Shown piece by piece: positions 43,605 through 52,585 of a stretch of 64,000 nt of DNA. Made by a program: the position numbers and the translations under genes. The stretch is from Algoriphagus pacificus. Lineage in GTDB: Bacteria > Bacteroidota > Bacteroidia > Cytophagales > Cyclobacteriaceae. The stretch lies in contig NZ_JAFKCU010000001.1 of NCBI RefSeq assembly GCF_017254845.1, positions 1,013,048 through 1,077,047 on the forward strand, read 5' to 3'. Position 1 is the stretch's first letter; every line of letters starts with the position of its first letter. A model generated the notes under the pieces. The model was not told the DNA's origin, made no database searches, and saw nothing but the letters and a program-made list of their open reading frames with translations.

Positions 43605-44336
43605 TCAATCTACCTCGAAAACCAACTTCATGGTAATGGAAGCAGTTTTGTTTTTGTCAGCTGTATTAAAAGTTCCACCCCAGGAATAGTCTTCTCCGGA
43701 GTTTTGACCCGTGATCTGAAAGATTCCCATATTTGCCGAAATCAAATCCCCTAAATCGCCTTTGGAGTTTTCTGCGATTCGCTCAGCTCTGATCCGTGCA
43801 TCTTCGGTTGCTTTGGCAATCATTTCCAACTTCAGCGATTCCAACTCTGTGTAGTAGTATCTAGGAGCCTGAGAATAAAAAGCGATGCCTTGATTTAGCA
43901 ATTCTGTGATTTCACGACTGATTTTCTCTACTTTCTCCACCTCGGTGGATTCAATTTTTAAGGATTGATTTAAGGAATAGCCATCAAATGTTTGGCCCAA
44001 GTACCTTCCGTCATTGGAGTAATTCTGCTGATATTTTGGATTTGTATTCACTGCATTGAAAATGAGTTTTTCAGCAGGGATTCCTTTGGAAATCAAATAT
44101 TCTGTAACCAGTTTTTTGTCTTTTTCAAGGTCCGCATAGGCAGATTTGAGATCAAAGCTTTCTCGGGTAAAATTCCCCTCCCAAACTACCAGATCAGAGG
44201 TGAAGTTGCTTTCGCCAAGTCCAGTGACATTGATTGTGCCCTGTGGTCGATTTCTATTGATAATCGCATTTCCCAAAACGATGGAAGCGATTACTATTGC
44301 TAAAGCAAATATGATAGCGGGAAGATTTTTGCTCAT
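43605..44336 (-). CDS. SIMPL (DUF541) domain protein
   Basis: 243 residues with an N-terminal membrane anchor or uncleaved signal (about 8-28, AIIFALAIVIASIVLGNAII). The SIMPL domain follows: INVTGLGESNFTSDLVVWEG at the start, SFDLKSAYADLEKDKKLVTEYL, then KIESTEVEKVEKISREITELLNQGI and a C-terminal ATEDARIRAERIAENSKGDLG helix. SIMPL/DUF541 proteins form periplasmic oligomers in other bacteria with diverse roles; here the job is unknown. Length is typical. The CIA30 gene follows on the same strand. Confidence 0.87.
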   Translation of the reverse strand: MSKNLPAIIFALAIVIASIVLGNAIINRNRPQGTINVTGLGESNFTSDLVVWEGNFTRESFDLKSAYADLEKDKKLVTEYLISKGIPAEKLIFNAVNTNPKYQQNYSNDGRYLGQTFDGYSLNQSLKIESTEVEKVEKISREITELLNQGIAFYSQAPRYYYTELESLKLEMIAKATEDARIRAERIAENSKGDLGDLISANMGIFQITGQNSGEDYSWGGTFNTADKNKTASITMKLVFEVD

Positions 44337-44384
44337 GATTTCTAAAAGTTTGTAATAAAATATCGATTGATTTAATCTTTATAC

Positions 44385-44410
44385 CAAAAAACCCGCCAAG
44401 TAGCGGGTTT
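44385..44410 (-). terminator. Rho-independent terminator after the M14 gene
   Basis: On the minus strand AAACCCGC (44410-44403) pairs with GCGGGTTT (44396-44389) around a 6-base loop and runs into a six-T tract. It stands 28 bases after the M14 stop. Confidence 0.85.
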
Positions 44411-44437
44411 AGTAGGATCGGCAAGAATTTTTAACAA

Positions 44438-45919
44438 TCAGTAAATTCGCTGCTGGTAGACTTGCTCTTTGGGTTGTTCCAAATCTATCAAGTACCCATT
44501 TACAACCGCATATTTAAGATTTCCATCTTTTGATAAATAGAAATTAGGAGCGGAGCTTGTTGTCCAACCCGAAGGAAAAGTATTGGTACTGTTCAATACC
44601 AAAATCGGTAGATGGTGGATTGTTTTTGGTTCACCGTTTTTCACTTTGACGGCTAAGAACCCTTCTTTTAATAATTCTAAAGCTTTGGCTTCATCGATAG
44701 CTTCAATGCTTTCAAATGTCTCTTCATAAACTGCCCCTTCTGTAAACTCTAAGCCGGTTGCATCTAAGGTTTCAGGAGCAAAATACACTTGCATGTCCCC
44801 AAGATCCTCAATGGATCCAGAAACATAATAACCTCCTGAGGTTTCGACTTCTCTTCTCTTGATAGCCAAATCAATAGGGTATTTTTTATCCTTTACGCTA
44901 ACCAGCATTTCATTGATGATCAAATCCTGAAGCTTCGAATCATTGTCTGGGATTGAAAAATACTGATCGGTGCTGTATTGCTCATACCCTTTATTAGCAA
45001 TTTCATAAAGGGTATTCAGGATGATCATAAAGTTCAGTTTCCGGATGTACTGCTTGTCTGGATCACCCCAGTATCCTCCCGATTCGATCAAAATAGTGCT
45101 TGTTCCCCACTTTTGAATATTGTCTCCAAATGCTCTCGGCTCAAATGCATCATCGTATTTACCTACTTGGCCAGGGACGACTTGTTGCAAAATTTGATTC
45201 ATACCCACAATTGTCTGCATGGCTCTTTTCCGAACATCGTTTATATCTGTTGCTTCATTGTAAGCTGGCGCCAAAACGGAAATCGTCGCTTGCTTTGGTG
45301 TTCCTTCCGCATTGTAGTAGACCTGCTGGTCATGTAGGTTGAACCCAAATTCCGGCTCAAAATCATCCCTGGCTTTCTTCAGAATTATAGCTTCCGGAGA
45401 TACCTGCGCTATTGCATCTCTGTTTAAATCAATATCCAGACTATTTCTCCTTTTGAAATCCTCAGCGCCATCTGGGTTGATCATGGGGATAAACTTGATA
45501 TTCAAATTGCTTTTGAGATTTGATCTGATTTCGTCAAACTCATCACCTGAGCCTTCCAAAAAGTTGAAAAGATCGAACAAGGACATGGTCGCTGTACTTT
45601 CATTGCCATGCATCTGAGACCAAAGCATCACCTTGGTTGGCCCTTCTCCCCAAGAAAGGCTGGAAATGCTTCTTCCGTCAATAGAATTCCCGAGTACCTT
45701 AACTTCAAATTGGCTGGAATGCTTCTGAATCAAAGGTTGGATATCTGCATGCTTAAATCTGCGATGCGTGATAGCTGCTTCTTTAAAATTTTCATGCGCT
45801 GCTTCTAAAGTTGCGACAGAAAGTGGTTCAGTTGAATTTTTATTTGCAGTTTTACACCCAATTAGGGAAATGCAAAACAGCAAAAAAATGCTAAGGTATA
45901 AGCCCTTTGAATTTTTCAT
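44438..45919 (-). CDS. M14 family zinc carboxypeptidase, lipoprotein
   Basis: 493 residues from the ATG at 45919. That start gives a lipoprotein signal MKNSKGLYLSIFLLFCISLIGC; a longer frame to 45994 lacks sense upstream. The M14 domain at about 45-330 has the zinc ligands HxxE in MWSQMHGNEST and a later His in FNLHDQQVYY, and the catalytic Glu in TILIESGGYWGD. Substrate-binding Arg and Asn are in NPDGAEDFKRRNSLDIDLNRD. It cleaves C-terminal residues from peptides or acts on cell-wall peptides in the periplasm. The C-terminal ~120 residues form a beta-rich extra domain. Divergent from the dipeptide epimerase gene by 90 bases, which suggests shared peptide catabolism. Confidence 0.9.
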   Translation of the reverse strand: MKNSKGLYLSIFLLFCISLIGCKTANKNSTEPLSVATLEAAHENFKEAAITHRRFKHADIQPLIQKHSSQFEVKVLGNSIDGRSISSLSWGEGPTKVMLWSQMHGNESTATMSLFDLFNFLEGSGDEFDEIRSNLKSNLNIKFIPMINPDGAEDFKRRNSLDIDLNRDAIAQVSPEAIILKKARDDFEPEFGFNLHDQQVYYNAEGTPKQATISVLAPAYNEATDINDVRKRAMQTIVGMNQILQQVVPGQVGKYDDAFEPRAFGDNIQKWGTSTILIESGGYWGDPDKQYIRKLNFMIILNTLYEIANKGYEQYSTDQYFSIPDNDSKLQDLIINEMLVSVKDKKYPIDLAIKRREVETSGGYYVSGSIEDLGDMQVYFAPETLDATGLEFTEGAVYEETFESIEAIDEAKALELLKEGFLAVKVKNGEPKTIHHLPILVLNSTNTFPSGWTTSSAPNFYLSKDGNLKYAVVNGYLIDLEQPKEQVYQQRIY

Positions 45920-46009
45920 ATTGGTTGGGGATTTCATCATTCTACAAAGTAAAACTAGCCAATGTGAATGAATTAGCACATGAATCAAGCTCAAAATTTC
46001 AATCGTACC

Positions 46010-47023
46010 ATGAAGCTCTCTTATTTTGTTGAAGATTTACCATTGAAGCACACGTTTACCATTGCCCATCAAAGCAGGGATATTCAGGATACGCTGATAG
46101 TCAAATTAGAAGAGGATGGATTAGTGGGCTATGGAGAATCCACCACCAATCCATTTTATGGTATGACCGTGGAGAATATGAGCCTTGCTCTTGACAATTT
46201 TAAAGCAGAGGTGGAATCTGGAAAATGGGAAACACCAGAGCAGCTTTGGGCTATAGGTGCTGAGAATTTCAAGCAAAATCCATTCGCTCAATGCGCTTTG
46301 GATATGGCAGCATGGGATCTATTTACAAAGAAAAAAGGCAAAAAACTGTACGAATATTTAGAGCTCGACCCTAAGAATATCCCATTGACAAATTTTACTA
46401 TCGGAATTGACACTGTTCCAAAAATGGTGGAGAAAATGAAAGAAGTTCATTGGCCAATTTATAAAATTAAGCTGGGGACTTCAGATGATTTGGCAATTGT
46501 GCGTGAATTGAGAAAGCATACAAATGCTGTTTTTAGAATTGATGCTAATTGTGCCTGGACTGCCCAGCAGGCGATTGATTATTCTTCGGAGCTGCAAAAG
46601 CTTGGAGTAGAATTTATGGAACAGCCACTAGGAAAGGATGATTTGGAGGGGATGAAAGAAGTCTATAAGCATTCCAAACTTCCGGTTATTGCGGATGAAA
46701 GCTGCATTGTCGAGTCTGATGTGAAAAAATGCCATGGTTTATTTCATGGAATCAATGTGAAACTGGTTAAAGCAGGAGGGATCACGCCTGGACTTAGAAT
46801 GATCCATGAAGCCAAGTCATTGGGAATGAAAACAATGGTTGGATGTATGACAGAATCCTCAATCGGTATTTCTGCAATTGCCCACATTGCTCCGCTTTTG
46901 GATTATGTAGACATGGATGGAGCGATGCTTTTGGCTAAAGATCCTGCAAAAGGAGTACTTATAACACCAGAAGAAGTGACTTTCCCTTCAGGAAACGGGA
47001 TCGGGGCTGAATTGCTTGGATAA
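46010..47023 (+). CDS. Dipeptide epimerase (L-Ala-D/L-Glu type, enolase superfamily)
   Basis: 337 residues from the ATG at 46010; an earlier ATG at 45980 would add ten residues that overlap the divergent promoter region. An N-terminal capping domain (about 1-110) is followed by a TIM barrel with the family's catalytic and metal residues: KIKLG (Lys-x-Lys), DANCAW, EQPLGKDD, ADESC and KLVKAGGI. Such enzymes racemise the Glu or other second residue of dipeptides from peptidoglycan turnover. The nearby divergent M14 carboxypeptidase supports peptide processing. Cytoplasmic, substrate not certain. Confidence 0.9.
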   Translation: MKLSYFVEDLPLKHTFTIAHQSRDIQDTLIVKLEEDGLVGYGESTTNPFYGMTVENMSLALDNFKAEVESGKWETPEQLWAIGAENFKQNPFAQCALDMAAWDLFTKKKGKKLYEYLELDPKNIPLTNFTIGIDTVPKMVEKMKEVHWPIYKIKLGTSDDLAIVRELRKHTNAVFRIDANCAWTAQQAIDYSSELQKLGVEFMEQPLGKDDLEGMKEVYKHSKLPVIADESCIVESDVKKCHGLFHGINVKLVKAGGITPGLRMIHEAKSLGMKTMVGCMTESSIGISAIAHIAPLLDYVDMDGAMLLAKDPAKGVLITPEEVTFPSGNGIGAELLG

Positions 47024-47035
47024 TTTTTTTTGAGT

Positions 47036-47077
47036 ATCAAGTATCTAGAATCAAGTATCTAGAATCAAGTATCTAGA
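47036..47077. repeat. Three perfect tandem 14-base repeats
   Basis: The unit ATCAAGTATCTAGA occurs three times without a mismatch (47036-47049, 47050-47063, 47064-47077), ending in the palindrome TCTAGA. It starts 13 bases after the epimerase stop. No function is evident. Confidence 0.9.
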
Positions 47078-47110
47078 TCTGAGAATTAAAAGCAAATAGA
47101 TTTAGAATAT

Positions 47111-47150
47111 AAAAAGGCCGGAATGAAAATATTTCATTCCGGCCTTTTTC
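47111..47150. terminator. Bidirectional Rho-independent terminator
   Basis: AAAAAGGCCGGAATGAAA (47111-47128) pairs perfectly over 18 bases with its inverted copy (47132-47149) around a 3-base loop. T-runs lie on both sides, so it can end the epimerase transcript and the response-regulator transcript that meet here. Confidence 0.92.
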
Positions 47151-47219
47151 TTCAAATAGTCATTCAAATTCTTTAAGATTCGGAAATCAGAAATCGTTTA
47201 TCTAAAATCCGAAATCCTT

Positions 47220-47915
47220 TTAGTCTTCGCTGACAATCAATTTAAAACCTTCACCATGAACAGTAATGATCTGAACTTTTGGATCATCTTTTAACAGCTT
47301 TCTGATTTTACTCAAGTAAACGTCCATGCTTCTGGCGTTAAAATAACTGTCATCTCCCCAAATCTGCTTCAATGCATGGCTTCTGTTGACAAGCTTGTTG
47401 ATTTCAGATGCCAGAAGTCGGATCAGTTCGTTTTCCTTTGAAGTCAATTTATGTTTTCCCAAAGGCCCTTCTAGATATTGCTCATCATAGTGCAAAACAA
47501 ATCCTCCGAATTCATAAGTTTTTAATGGAGTGATTTCGGTGCTTTTTTGAGTTCTACGCAGGATTGCTGTCACTCGCAAAAGCAATTCTTCCATACTAAA
47601 TGGCTTGGTGATGTAATCATCTGCACCGATTTTAAGGCCTTCGATGATATCATCTTTTTGGTTCTTTGCTGTCAAAAACAAAACCGGAAGATCTTCTTGT
47701 ACCTTCTTGATTTCTTTTGCCAAAGTGAATCCATCCTTTTTTGGCATCATGATATCAAGTAGGCAGAGATCATACTTATCTTTTTTGAATTTATTCCAAC
47801 CTTCTTCACCATCACGGCAGAGAGTGGGTTCATAACCTTTCATCTCCAGATATTCCTGAAGGATATCGCCTAGATTTGGGTCGTCTTCTACGACTAGTAG
47901 TTTTGCTTTGCTCAT
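47220..47915 (-). CDS. OmpR-family response regulator
   Basis: 231 residues. The receiver domain (about 1-120) has the acidic pair VVEDD, the phospho-acceptor Asp in LLDIMMPKKDG, Thr in LFLTAK and Lys in ITKPFS. A winged-helix DNA-binding domain (about 130-230) has LTSKENELIRLLA and YFNARSMDVYLSKIRKLL. It should activate or repress genes after phosphorylation by the adjacent kinase. It overlaps the kinase gene by 4 bases (ATGA). The targets are not identifiable from this window. Confidence 0.96.
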   Translation of the reverse strand: MSKAKLLVVEDDPNLGDILQEYLEMKGYEPTLCRDGEEGWNKFKKDKYDLCLLDIMMPKKDGFTLAKEIKKVQEDLPVLFLTAKNQKDDIIEGLKIGADDYITKPFSMEELLLRVTAILRRTQKSTEITPLKTYEFGGFVLHYDEQYLEGPLGKHKLTSKENELIRLLASEINKLVNRSHALKQIWGDDSYFNARSMDVYLSKIRKLLKDDPKVQIITVHGEGFKLIVSED

Positions 47916-49621
47916 TGCTTTTTGGGTATGTTTATGGTGAACGTGGTTCCCTTTCCAACTTCACTTTCCACTTGAATACCACCATGATGGGCTTCAAGCA
48001 TCGTTTTCACATAGGATAATCCCAATCCAAAACCTTTCACATCGTGAACGTTTCCTGTTGGGACACGATAAAATTTATCAAAAATTTTCTTCTGGGCATC
48101 TTTTGTCATTCCAATGCCATTGTCGGCAATTTTGACGATGATTTCATCTGCATCTTCGAAAGCATCCAAAACAATCGTAGGAGTGTTATGAGTGTACTTG
48201 ATGGCATTGTCCAAAAGATTATTGAAAATATGGGTAAGGTGAAAAGCATCTCCTTCAACAATCGGCTCTTTCAAGCGATCTTTGAGTGTTAGGTTTCCAC
48301 CTTTTTTCTCTACCTGTAGACTTATATGTTGCATGGTTGATTCCAGCAATTCACTGAGATTTACCTCTTCAATTTTCAATTTAAAGTCCTGCTTATCCAA
48401 CGCCGCTGCCTGAAGAACTTTCTCCACTTGTGCAGTTAATCTTTTGTTCTCATCCTTGATGATTCCTAGATATCTCTTCCGGAACTTATCTTGTGTCGAA
48501 AGCTCTGGGTCCTGCAATGCTTCTACGGCCAGACTTACAGTAGCTAACGGAGTTTTGAACTCATGGGTCATGTTATTGATAAAATCATTTTTGGTATCCG
48601 AAAGCGCTTTTTGTCTAATGATGACCTTGATCGCATAGATAAAACAGAAAATGATTACTCCTATAAATAGGATTGAGCTTGAGATAGGAAGCCAGACTTG
48701 GCGAATGACATGGTAGTTTTTACTTGGGAAAAAGATATAGAGGAAGTTTTCCTGACCTAAAATATCATTGGGGAATAACTTGGCTTTAATTCCATTTTGA
48801 AGCAGATTTTCTCCTTGACTTACTGGGCCTAATGGCAAGAATTCTCCGTCATTCTTAACCAAACCCAATTCAAATTGCTCAGAAATTCCCCTTTCCATCA
48901 AATGGTTTCTAAGTAATTCCCGGACTTGTAATGTATCCAAACGTTCCAGAATTGCCTGCTGGCCAGCCGCCAATTCGTTCCAGGTACGTTCCACCATATC
49001 AATTTTGAAATTGGCCCTGCGGATTTTATCCAAAATATCGTCAGAGATATTTATTTCAGTAATCATCTCTGGCGAGTTTGGTTTTCTTCTAGCAGGAGTA
49101 GATTCCAATTTGCTCAAATAAGACAATTGCCTTTCTTTTTCTTCCAACAAAATGGCCATTTCATCAGGAGTAAACATGCTTGAGGCAAGCTCAGGGGTCA
49201 TGTAAGTAAAGAACATCTCCAATTCCTTCAATAAGCTCATGTCAAAGCCTCGTGATTCCAGAATCCTTCGGAAAGTTGGACTTACTTCAGGCGCCGGTTC
49301 GCTAAACATTGTGTCCACAATCGAAGGCCTTGGTCTGTAGATGGACCTTTGCTGGACATCGTTGAAAGTAATCGGTTCAATTTTTTCGAAAAGAGATTCC
49401 TGTAGAACAGAATCCTTCATCAAGGAGCTTAAAAGAACATCAGAGGTTTCTCCTTTTTCCAGTTGTTCTACTGTGCCCGAAAGAGCCATGTAGACATTTT
49501 GATCAAATCTCTCCCGGTTGATACGCACGGCATTACTTACCCAATAGTATTGAAATCCCATCAAGCCAAAGCTTGCTAGGGACATCAAGACGATTATAAG
49601 CGTAATGTTTCCTTTAGACAT
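47912..49621 (-). CDS. Membrane sensor histidine kinase
   Basis: 569 residues. Two membrane segments (about 5-27 and about 310-330) enclose a periplasmic sensor region without a known domain. No HAMP domain is clear. The kinase core follows: H-box FINNMTHEFKTPLATVS, N-box FNNLLDNAIKYT, G1 DNGIGMTKD, F-box FDKFYR and G2 GFGLGLSYVK. It phosphorylates the downstream regulator, whose gene it overlaps. The start at 49621 gives a good signal-anchor helix. The upstream region contains a hairpin and the lysA promoter region. Confidence 0.94.
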   Translation of the reverse strand: MSKGNITLIIVLMSLASFGLMGFQYYWVSNAVRINRERFDQNVYMALSGTVEQLEKGETSDVLLSSLMKDSVLQESLFEKIEPITFNDVQQRSIYRPRPSIVDTMFSEPAPEVSPTFRRILESRGFDMSLLKELEMFFTYMTPELASSMFTPDEMAILLEEKERQLSYLSKLESTPARRKPNSPEMITEINISDDILDKIRRANFKIDMVERTWNELAAGQQAILERLDTLQVRELLRNHLMERGISEQFELGLVKNDGEFLPLGPVSQGENLLQNGIKAKLFPNDILGQENFLYIFFPSKNYHVIRQVWLPISSSILFIGVIIFCFIYAIKVIIRQKALSDTKNDFINNMTHEFKTPLATVSLAVEALQDPELSTQDKFRKRYLGIIKDENKRLTAQVEKVLQAAALDKQDFKLKIEEVNLSELLESTMQHISLQVEKKGGNLTLKDRLKEPIVEGDAFHLTHIFNNLLDNAIKYTHNTPTIVLDAFEDADEIIVKIADNGIGMTKDAQKKIFDKFYRVPTGNVHDVKGFGLGLSYVKTMLEAHHGGIQVESEVGKGTTFTINIPKKQ

Positions 49622-49770
49622 GGTACAAATTTAGCCTGATTCTCAGGGGTGCTATAAGGCTTAACAATATTTAACTGGATCCAAGTAAGAAAGGTGATTC
49701 GTCTGTGAGAACAAATTGAAGAATCATTCCGTTCTTTAAGCATGATTTCTTAATTACATTTAGATAAAGG

Positions 49771-49801
49771 AAAAAAGGGGGCTTATGCCTCCTTTTTTTT
49801 T
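49771..49801 (+). terminator. Terminator-like hairpin in the lysA leader region
   Basis: AAAAAAGGGGGC (49771-49782) pairs with GCCTCCTTTTTT (49787-49798; one G-U pair) around TTAT, and the T-run continues to 49800. It lies 33 bases before the lysA ATG and between divergent genes, where a terminator for either neighbour is not expected. Confidence 0.65.
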
Positions 49802-49808
49802 ATTTGGC

Positions 49809-49816
49809 TATCTTTG
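49809..49816 (+). promoter_or_regulatory. Possible -7 element of the lysA promoter
   Basis: TATCTTTG fits the TAnnTTTG consensus exactly, 17 bases before the ATG at 49834. No TTTG is seen 19 bases upstream because the hairpin T-run occupies that place, so the call is tentative. Confidence 0.35.
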
Positions 49817-49833
49817 GGCGCAAATTTCCTATT

Positions 49834-51066
49834 ATGCCTTCATCACAAAATCCTATTTCTATCCAAGGTGTTTCTTTGGCTTCGATCGCTGAAGAGTTTG
49901 GTACTCCCGTTTACGTTTACGATGGTGAAAAAATCACCACGCAAATCCATACGCTACAGGAAGCATTTTCTAAAGTTCCATTGAGAATCAAGTATGCGAC
50001 CAAAGCCTTGACAAATGTCAGCATCTTGAAATTGATCAAGCATGCGGGGGCAGAGGTAGATGCAGTTTCTGTGGAAGAAGTGAGGCTTTGCATGGAGGCT
50101 GGTTTCAAAGCTGAAGATGTCATGTATACGCCGAATGGTGTAAGCATGGAAGAAATCAAGGAAGTTGTGGAATTGGGTGCCATGATCAATTTAGATAACA
50201 TCCCGATGTTAGATCTATTTGGTCAGCTTTATGGCAATTCTGTTCCAGTTTGCATTCGCATCAACCCACATATCATGGCGGGTGGAAATGCTAAAATTTC
50301 TGTCGGTCATATAACCAGTAAATTCGGGATTTCTATTCACCAGCTGGATCGAATCCTTGAGGTCGTCGATAAAAACAACATGTTGATTACTGGGCTTCAT
50401 TTGCATACAGGCTCTGATATTTTGGATGCCGAAGTATTCCTTAAAGGAGCAAATGTGTTGTTTGAGGCAGCAATGAAATTCCCTGACTTAAGGTTCCTGG
50501 ATTTTGGGGGTGGTTTCAAAGTGGCATATAAAGAAGGTGATGTGGTCACAGATATCATGAAAGTTGGAGACCGGGTTTCAGATGCTTTTCTTGAATTCTG
50601 TAAAGCATACGGAAGAGAGCTGGAGCTATGGTTAGAGCCAGGAAAGTTTGTAGTCAGTGAATCAGGCTACCTGATCGTGCAGGCCAATGTGGTGAAAGAA
50701 ACACCGCAGATCACATTTATCGGCGTCAATTCTGGATTGAATCATTTGATCAGACCGATGATGTACGACGCTTATCATGGAGTATATAATTTGAGTAATC
50801 CCGAAGCGGAGAAAAGAAAATATAATGTAGTAGGATATATCTGTGAAACGGATACAATAGCGGCTGAAAGAGATATTTCTGAGGTGAGGATGGGAGATTA
50901 TTTGGTCATCAAAAATGCCGGAGCCTATGGCATCAGTATGGCATCCAATTATAATTCCAGACTAAGACCTGCTGAGGTTTTGGTATGGGATGGCAAAGCA
51001 AATTTGATCCGTAAAAGAGAGAAGTTCAAAGATCTTCTTCATAACCAGGTCATTCTGGATATCTAA
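49834..51066 (+). CDS. lysA: Diaminopimelate decarboxylase
   Basis: 410 residues from the ATG at 49834; a TTG at 49804 would add ten residues that include promoter-like sequence. The TIM-barrel domain carries the pyridoxal-phosphate Lys in RIKYATKALTNVS, HLHTGSDILD and FLDFGGGFKV for phosphate binding, and WLEPGKFVV for the substrate. The C-terminal beta domain contains VVGYICETDTIA and the GAYGISMASNYNSR ending. It makes L-lysine from meso-diaminopimelate, the last step of lysine synthesis. Length is typical. Divergent from the histidine kinase gene. Confidence 0.96.
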   Translation: MPSSQNPISIQGVSLASIAEEFGTPVYVYDGEKITTQIHTLQEAFSKVPLRIKYATKALTNVSILKLIKHAGAEVDAVSVEEVRLCMEAGFKAEDVMYTPNGVSMEEIKEVVELGAMINLDNIPMLDLFGQLYGNSVPVCIRINPHIMAGGNAKISVGHITSKFGISIHQLDRILEVVDKNNMLITGLHLHTGSDILDAEVFLKGANVLFEAAMKFPDLRFLDFGGGFKVAYKEGDVVTDIMKVGDRVSDAFLEFCKAYGRELELWLEPGKFVVSESGYLIVQANVVKETPQITFIGVNSGLNHLIRPMMYDAYHGVYNLSNPEAEKRKYNVVGYICETDTIAAERDISEVRMGDYLVIKNAGAYGISMASNYNSRLRPAEVLVWDGKANLIRKREKFKDLLHNQVILDI

Positions 51067-51112
51067 TCCGGATTTATTTTCACCGTAAAATTTCTTTGGT
51101 ATAGTTATTGAT

Positions 51113-51153
51113 TTTCAAAGCCACAATTGACTTTGAAACACGGGATAATTGTG
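51113..51153. repeat. Two mutually exclusive small hairpins after lysA
   Basis: TTTCAAAG (51113-51120) pairs with CTTTGAAA (51131-51138). CACAATT (51122-51128) pairs with AATTGTG (51147-51153). The second hairpin's loop contains the right arm of the first, so only one can form at a time. TTTT follows the second. Confidence 0.35.
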
Positions 51154-51285
51154 TTTTGTCAAGATGGTTTGGAACCCAATAAGATTGATAAACTCAATCG
51201 TAAGCCCTAGTAGTTTCACAACCTACATTTCATGTTAATTTCACGAATTTTCGTTGCGACTTCAGTAAATTGAACGTACCGAGTT

Positions 51286-52341
51286 GTGAAGAAGATTATG
51301 TTGAGGAAAGTATTAGGCATATTTTTAATTTGTATAGCTTTTTTTAGGGCTACTCAAGATTCCTATGCCCAGGATACACAATATTCTCAATTTTACGCCG
51401 CCCCTTTATATCTGAATCCAGCTTTAACAGGTGCAAGTGAAATGACACGAATTGGTGTTAACTATCGGAATCAGTGGCCAGGTTTGGATCAGAGTTTTAA
51501 TTCTTACTCCGCTTACATTGACCATTATATTTTCGATTACAATTCAGGAATTGGTCTGATCTTCAATGGTAGTCAAGAAAGTATGGCCCAACTTTCAACC
51601 AATGAAATAGGGTTGTCTTATGCCTATCGTCTTCAGATTAGCCAGGATCTATTTTTCAGAGTGGGAGGCCAAGTGAGTTTCATGCAGCGAAATGCCTTTT
51701 TCTCCGATTTGGTCTTTGGAAGTCAGATAGACATTATTAATGGAACCGTGGGCGGTATTACGGATGAATTGAATGGCGTACCCTTGGATTCCAAGTATAG
51801 TTTTCTCGATTATGCCGTGGGAGGATTACTCTATACCGATAAATATTGGTTTGGAGTATCTGCACACCATCTATCCGAACCCAATAGATCTTTTGTAGAA
51901 GGCCAGATCTCCAAACTTCCTATGAAACTATCAGCTCAAGGCGGAGTCAAATTTGACTTGGGTCATGGAGGTAGAGACTTTTTCACCCATCAATATTCAG
52001 AGCGCTCAGTTTCTTTTGCATTTAATTACAAGCAGCAAGATCCATTTAGCCAGTTGGATGTAGGTGCCCAATTATATTTGGAACCTTTGGTTTTAGGGCT
52101 TTGGTATAGAGGATTGCCTTCTAAAAATTCACTGCCGAATAATGAAGCAATTATTGGTTTGGTCGGTGTTTCTCTCCCAAGTGGGCTGGATATTGGATAT
52201 TCTTATGATGTAACTGCCTCTAAATTAGGGCTGAAAAATAGTGGTGGAGCACATGAAATCTCAATTAGATATACATTTTTATGGGGTGATCCCAAAAGTA
52301 GAAACCAAAGAGGAAGGGTAATTCCGTGCTTTAAATATTGA
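51286..52341 (+). CDS. PorP/SprF family outer-membrane protein (copy 1)
   Basis: 351 residues. A signal peptide ends at about residue 28 (SYAQDTQ). The mature part is a beta-barrel membrane protein of the PorP/SprF family, seen in QYSQFYAAPLYLNPALTGAS, MTRIGVNYRNQWPGLDQSF, and repeated strands ending in AHEISIRYTFLWG. These proteins partner the type IX secretion system and anchor adhesins carrying a type-B C-terminal domain. The GTG at 51286 or the ATG at 51298 could be the start; both keep the signal peptide. It is followed by the SprB-like gene after 376 bases. Confidence 0.92.
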   Translation: MKKIMLRKVLGIFLICIAFFRATQDSYAQDTQYSQFYAAPLYLNPALTGASEMTRIGVNYRNQWPGLDQSFNSYSAYIDHYIFDYNSGIGLIFNGSQESMAQLSTNEIGLSYAYRLQISQDLFFRVGGQVSFMQRNAFFSDLVFGSQIDIINGTVGGITDELNGVPLDSKYSFLDYAVGGLLYTDKYWFGVSAHHLSEPNRSFVEGQISKLPMKLSAQGGVKFDLGHGGRDFFTHQYSERSVSFAFNYKQQDPFSQLDVGAQLYLEPLVLGLWYRGLPSKNSLPNNEAIIGLVGVSLPSGLDIGYSYDVTASKLGLKNSGGAHEISIRYTFLWGDPKSRNQRGRVIPCFKY

Positions 52342-52404
52342 TTTTTTGAAGTATTTCCATCTCTAATCAAAAAATAATTCAATTTTTTTTCAAAAAATCT
52401 TGAT

Positions 52405-52431
52405 AGCCTGAAATTCAGGCTTTTGTGTTTT
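52405..52431 (+). terminator. Terminator-like hairpin after porP copy 1
   Basis: AGCCTGA (52405-52411) pairs with TCAGGCT (52415-52421) around a 3-base loop, followed by a T-rich tract interrupted by G. It lies about 65 bases after the stop and may end or attenuate the first transcript. Confidence 0.5.
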
Positions 52432-52585
52432 GTAGTCAAAAAAAAGCATCATTTGCATCCTTTTTTGATTATGGTAATTTTTTAAGAAAAATAATACTTT
52501 TTCCAGTCCAATTTCATTTTTACTCCGTATTTCAAAACGCTTGGAAATAAGAATTATTCTACATTTATTTTAAAAAATTCACCCA

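Noticed and set aside
47036-47077. Direct repeats as a CRISPR array
   Set aside because: The three 14-base units are contiguous with no spacers between them, and no cas gene is in the window.
49626-49633. TAAATTTG as the histidine-kinase promoter
   Set aside because: It fits the consensus but is only about 4 bases before the ATG, so the transcript would start inside the gene.
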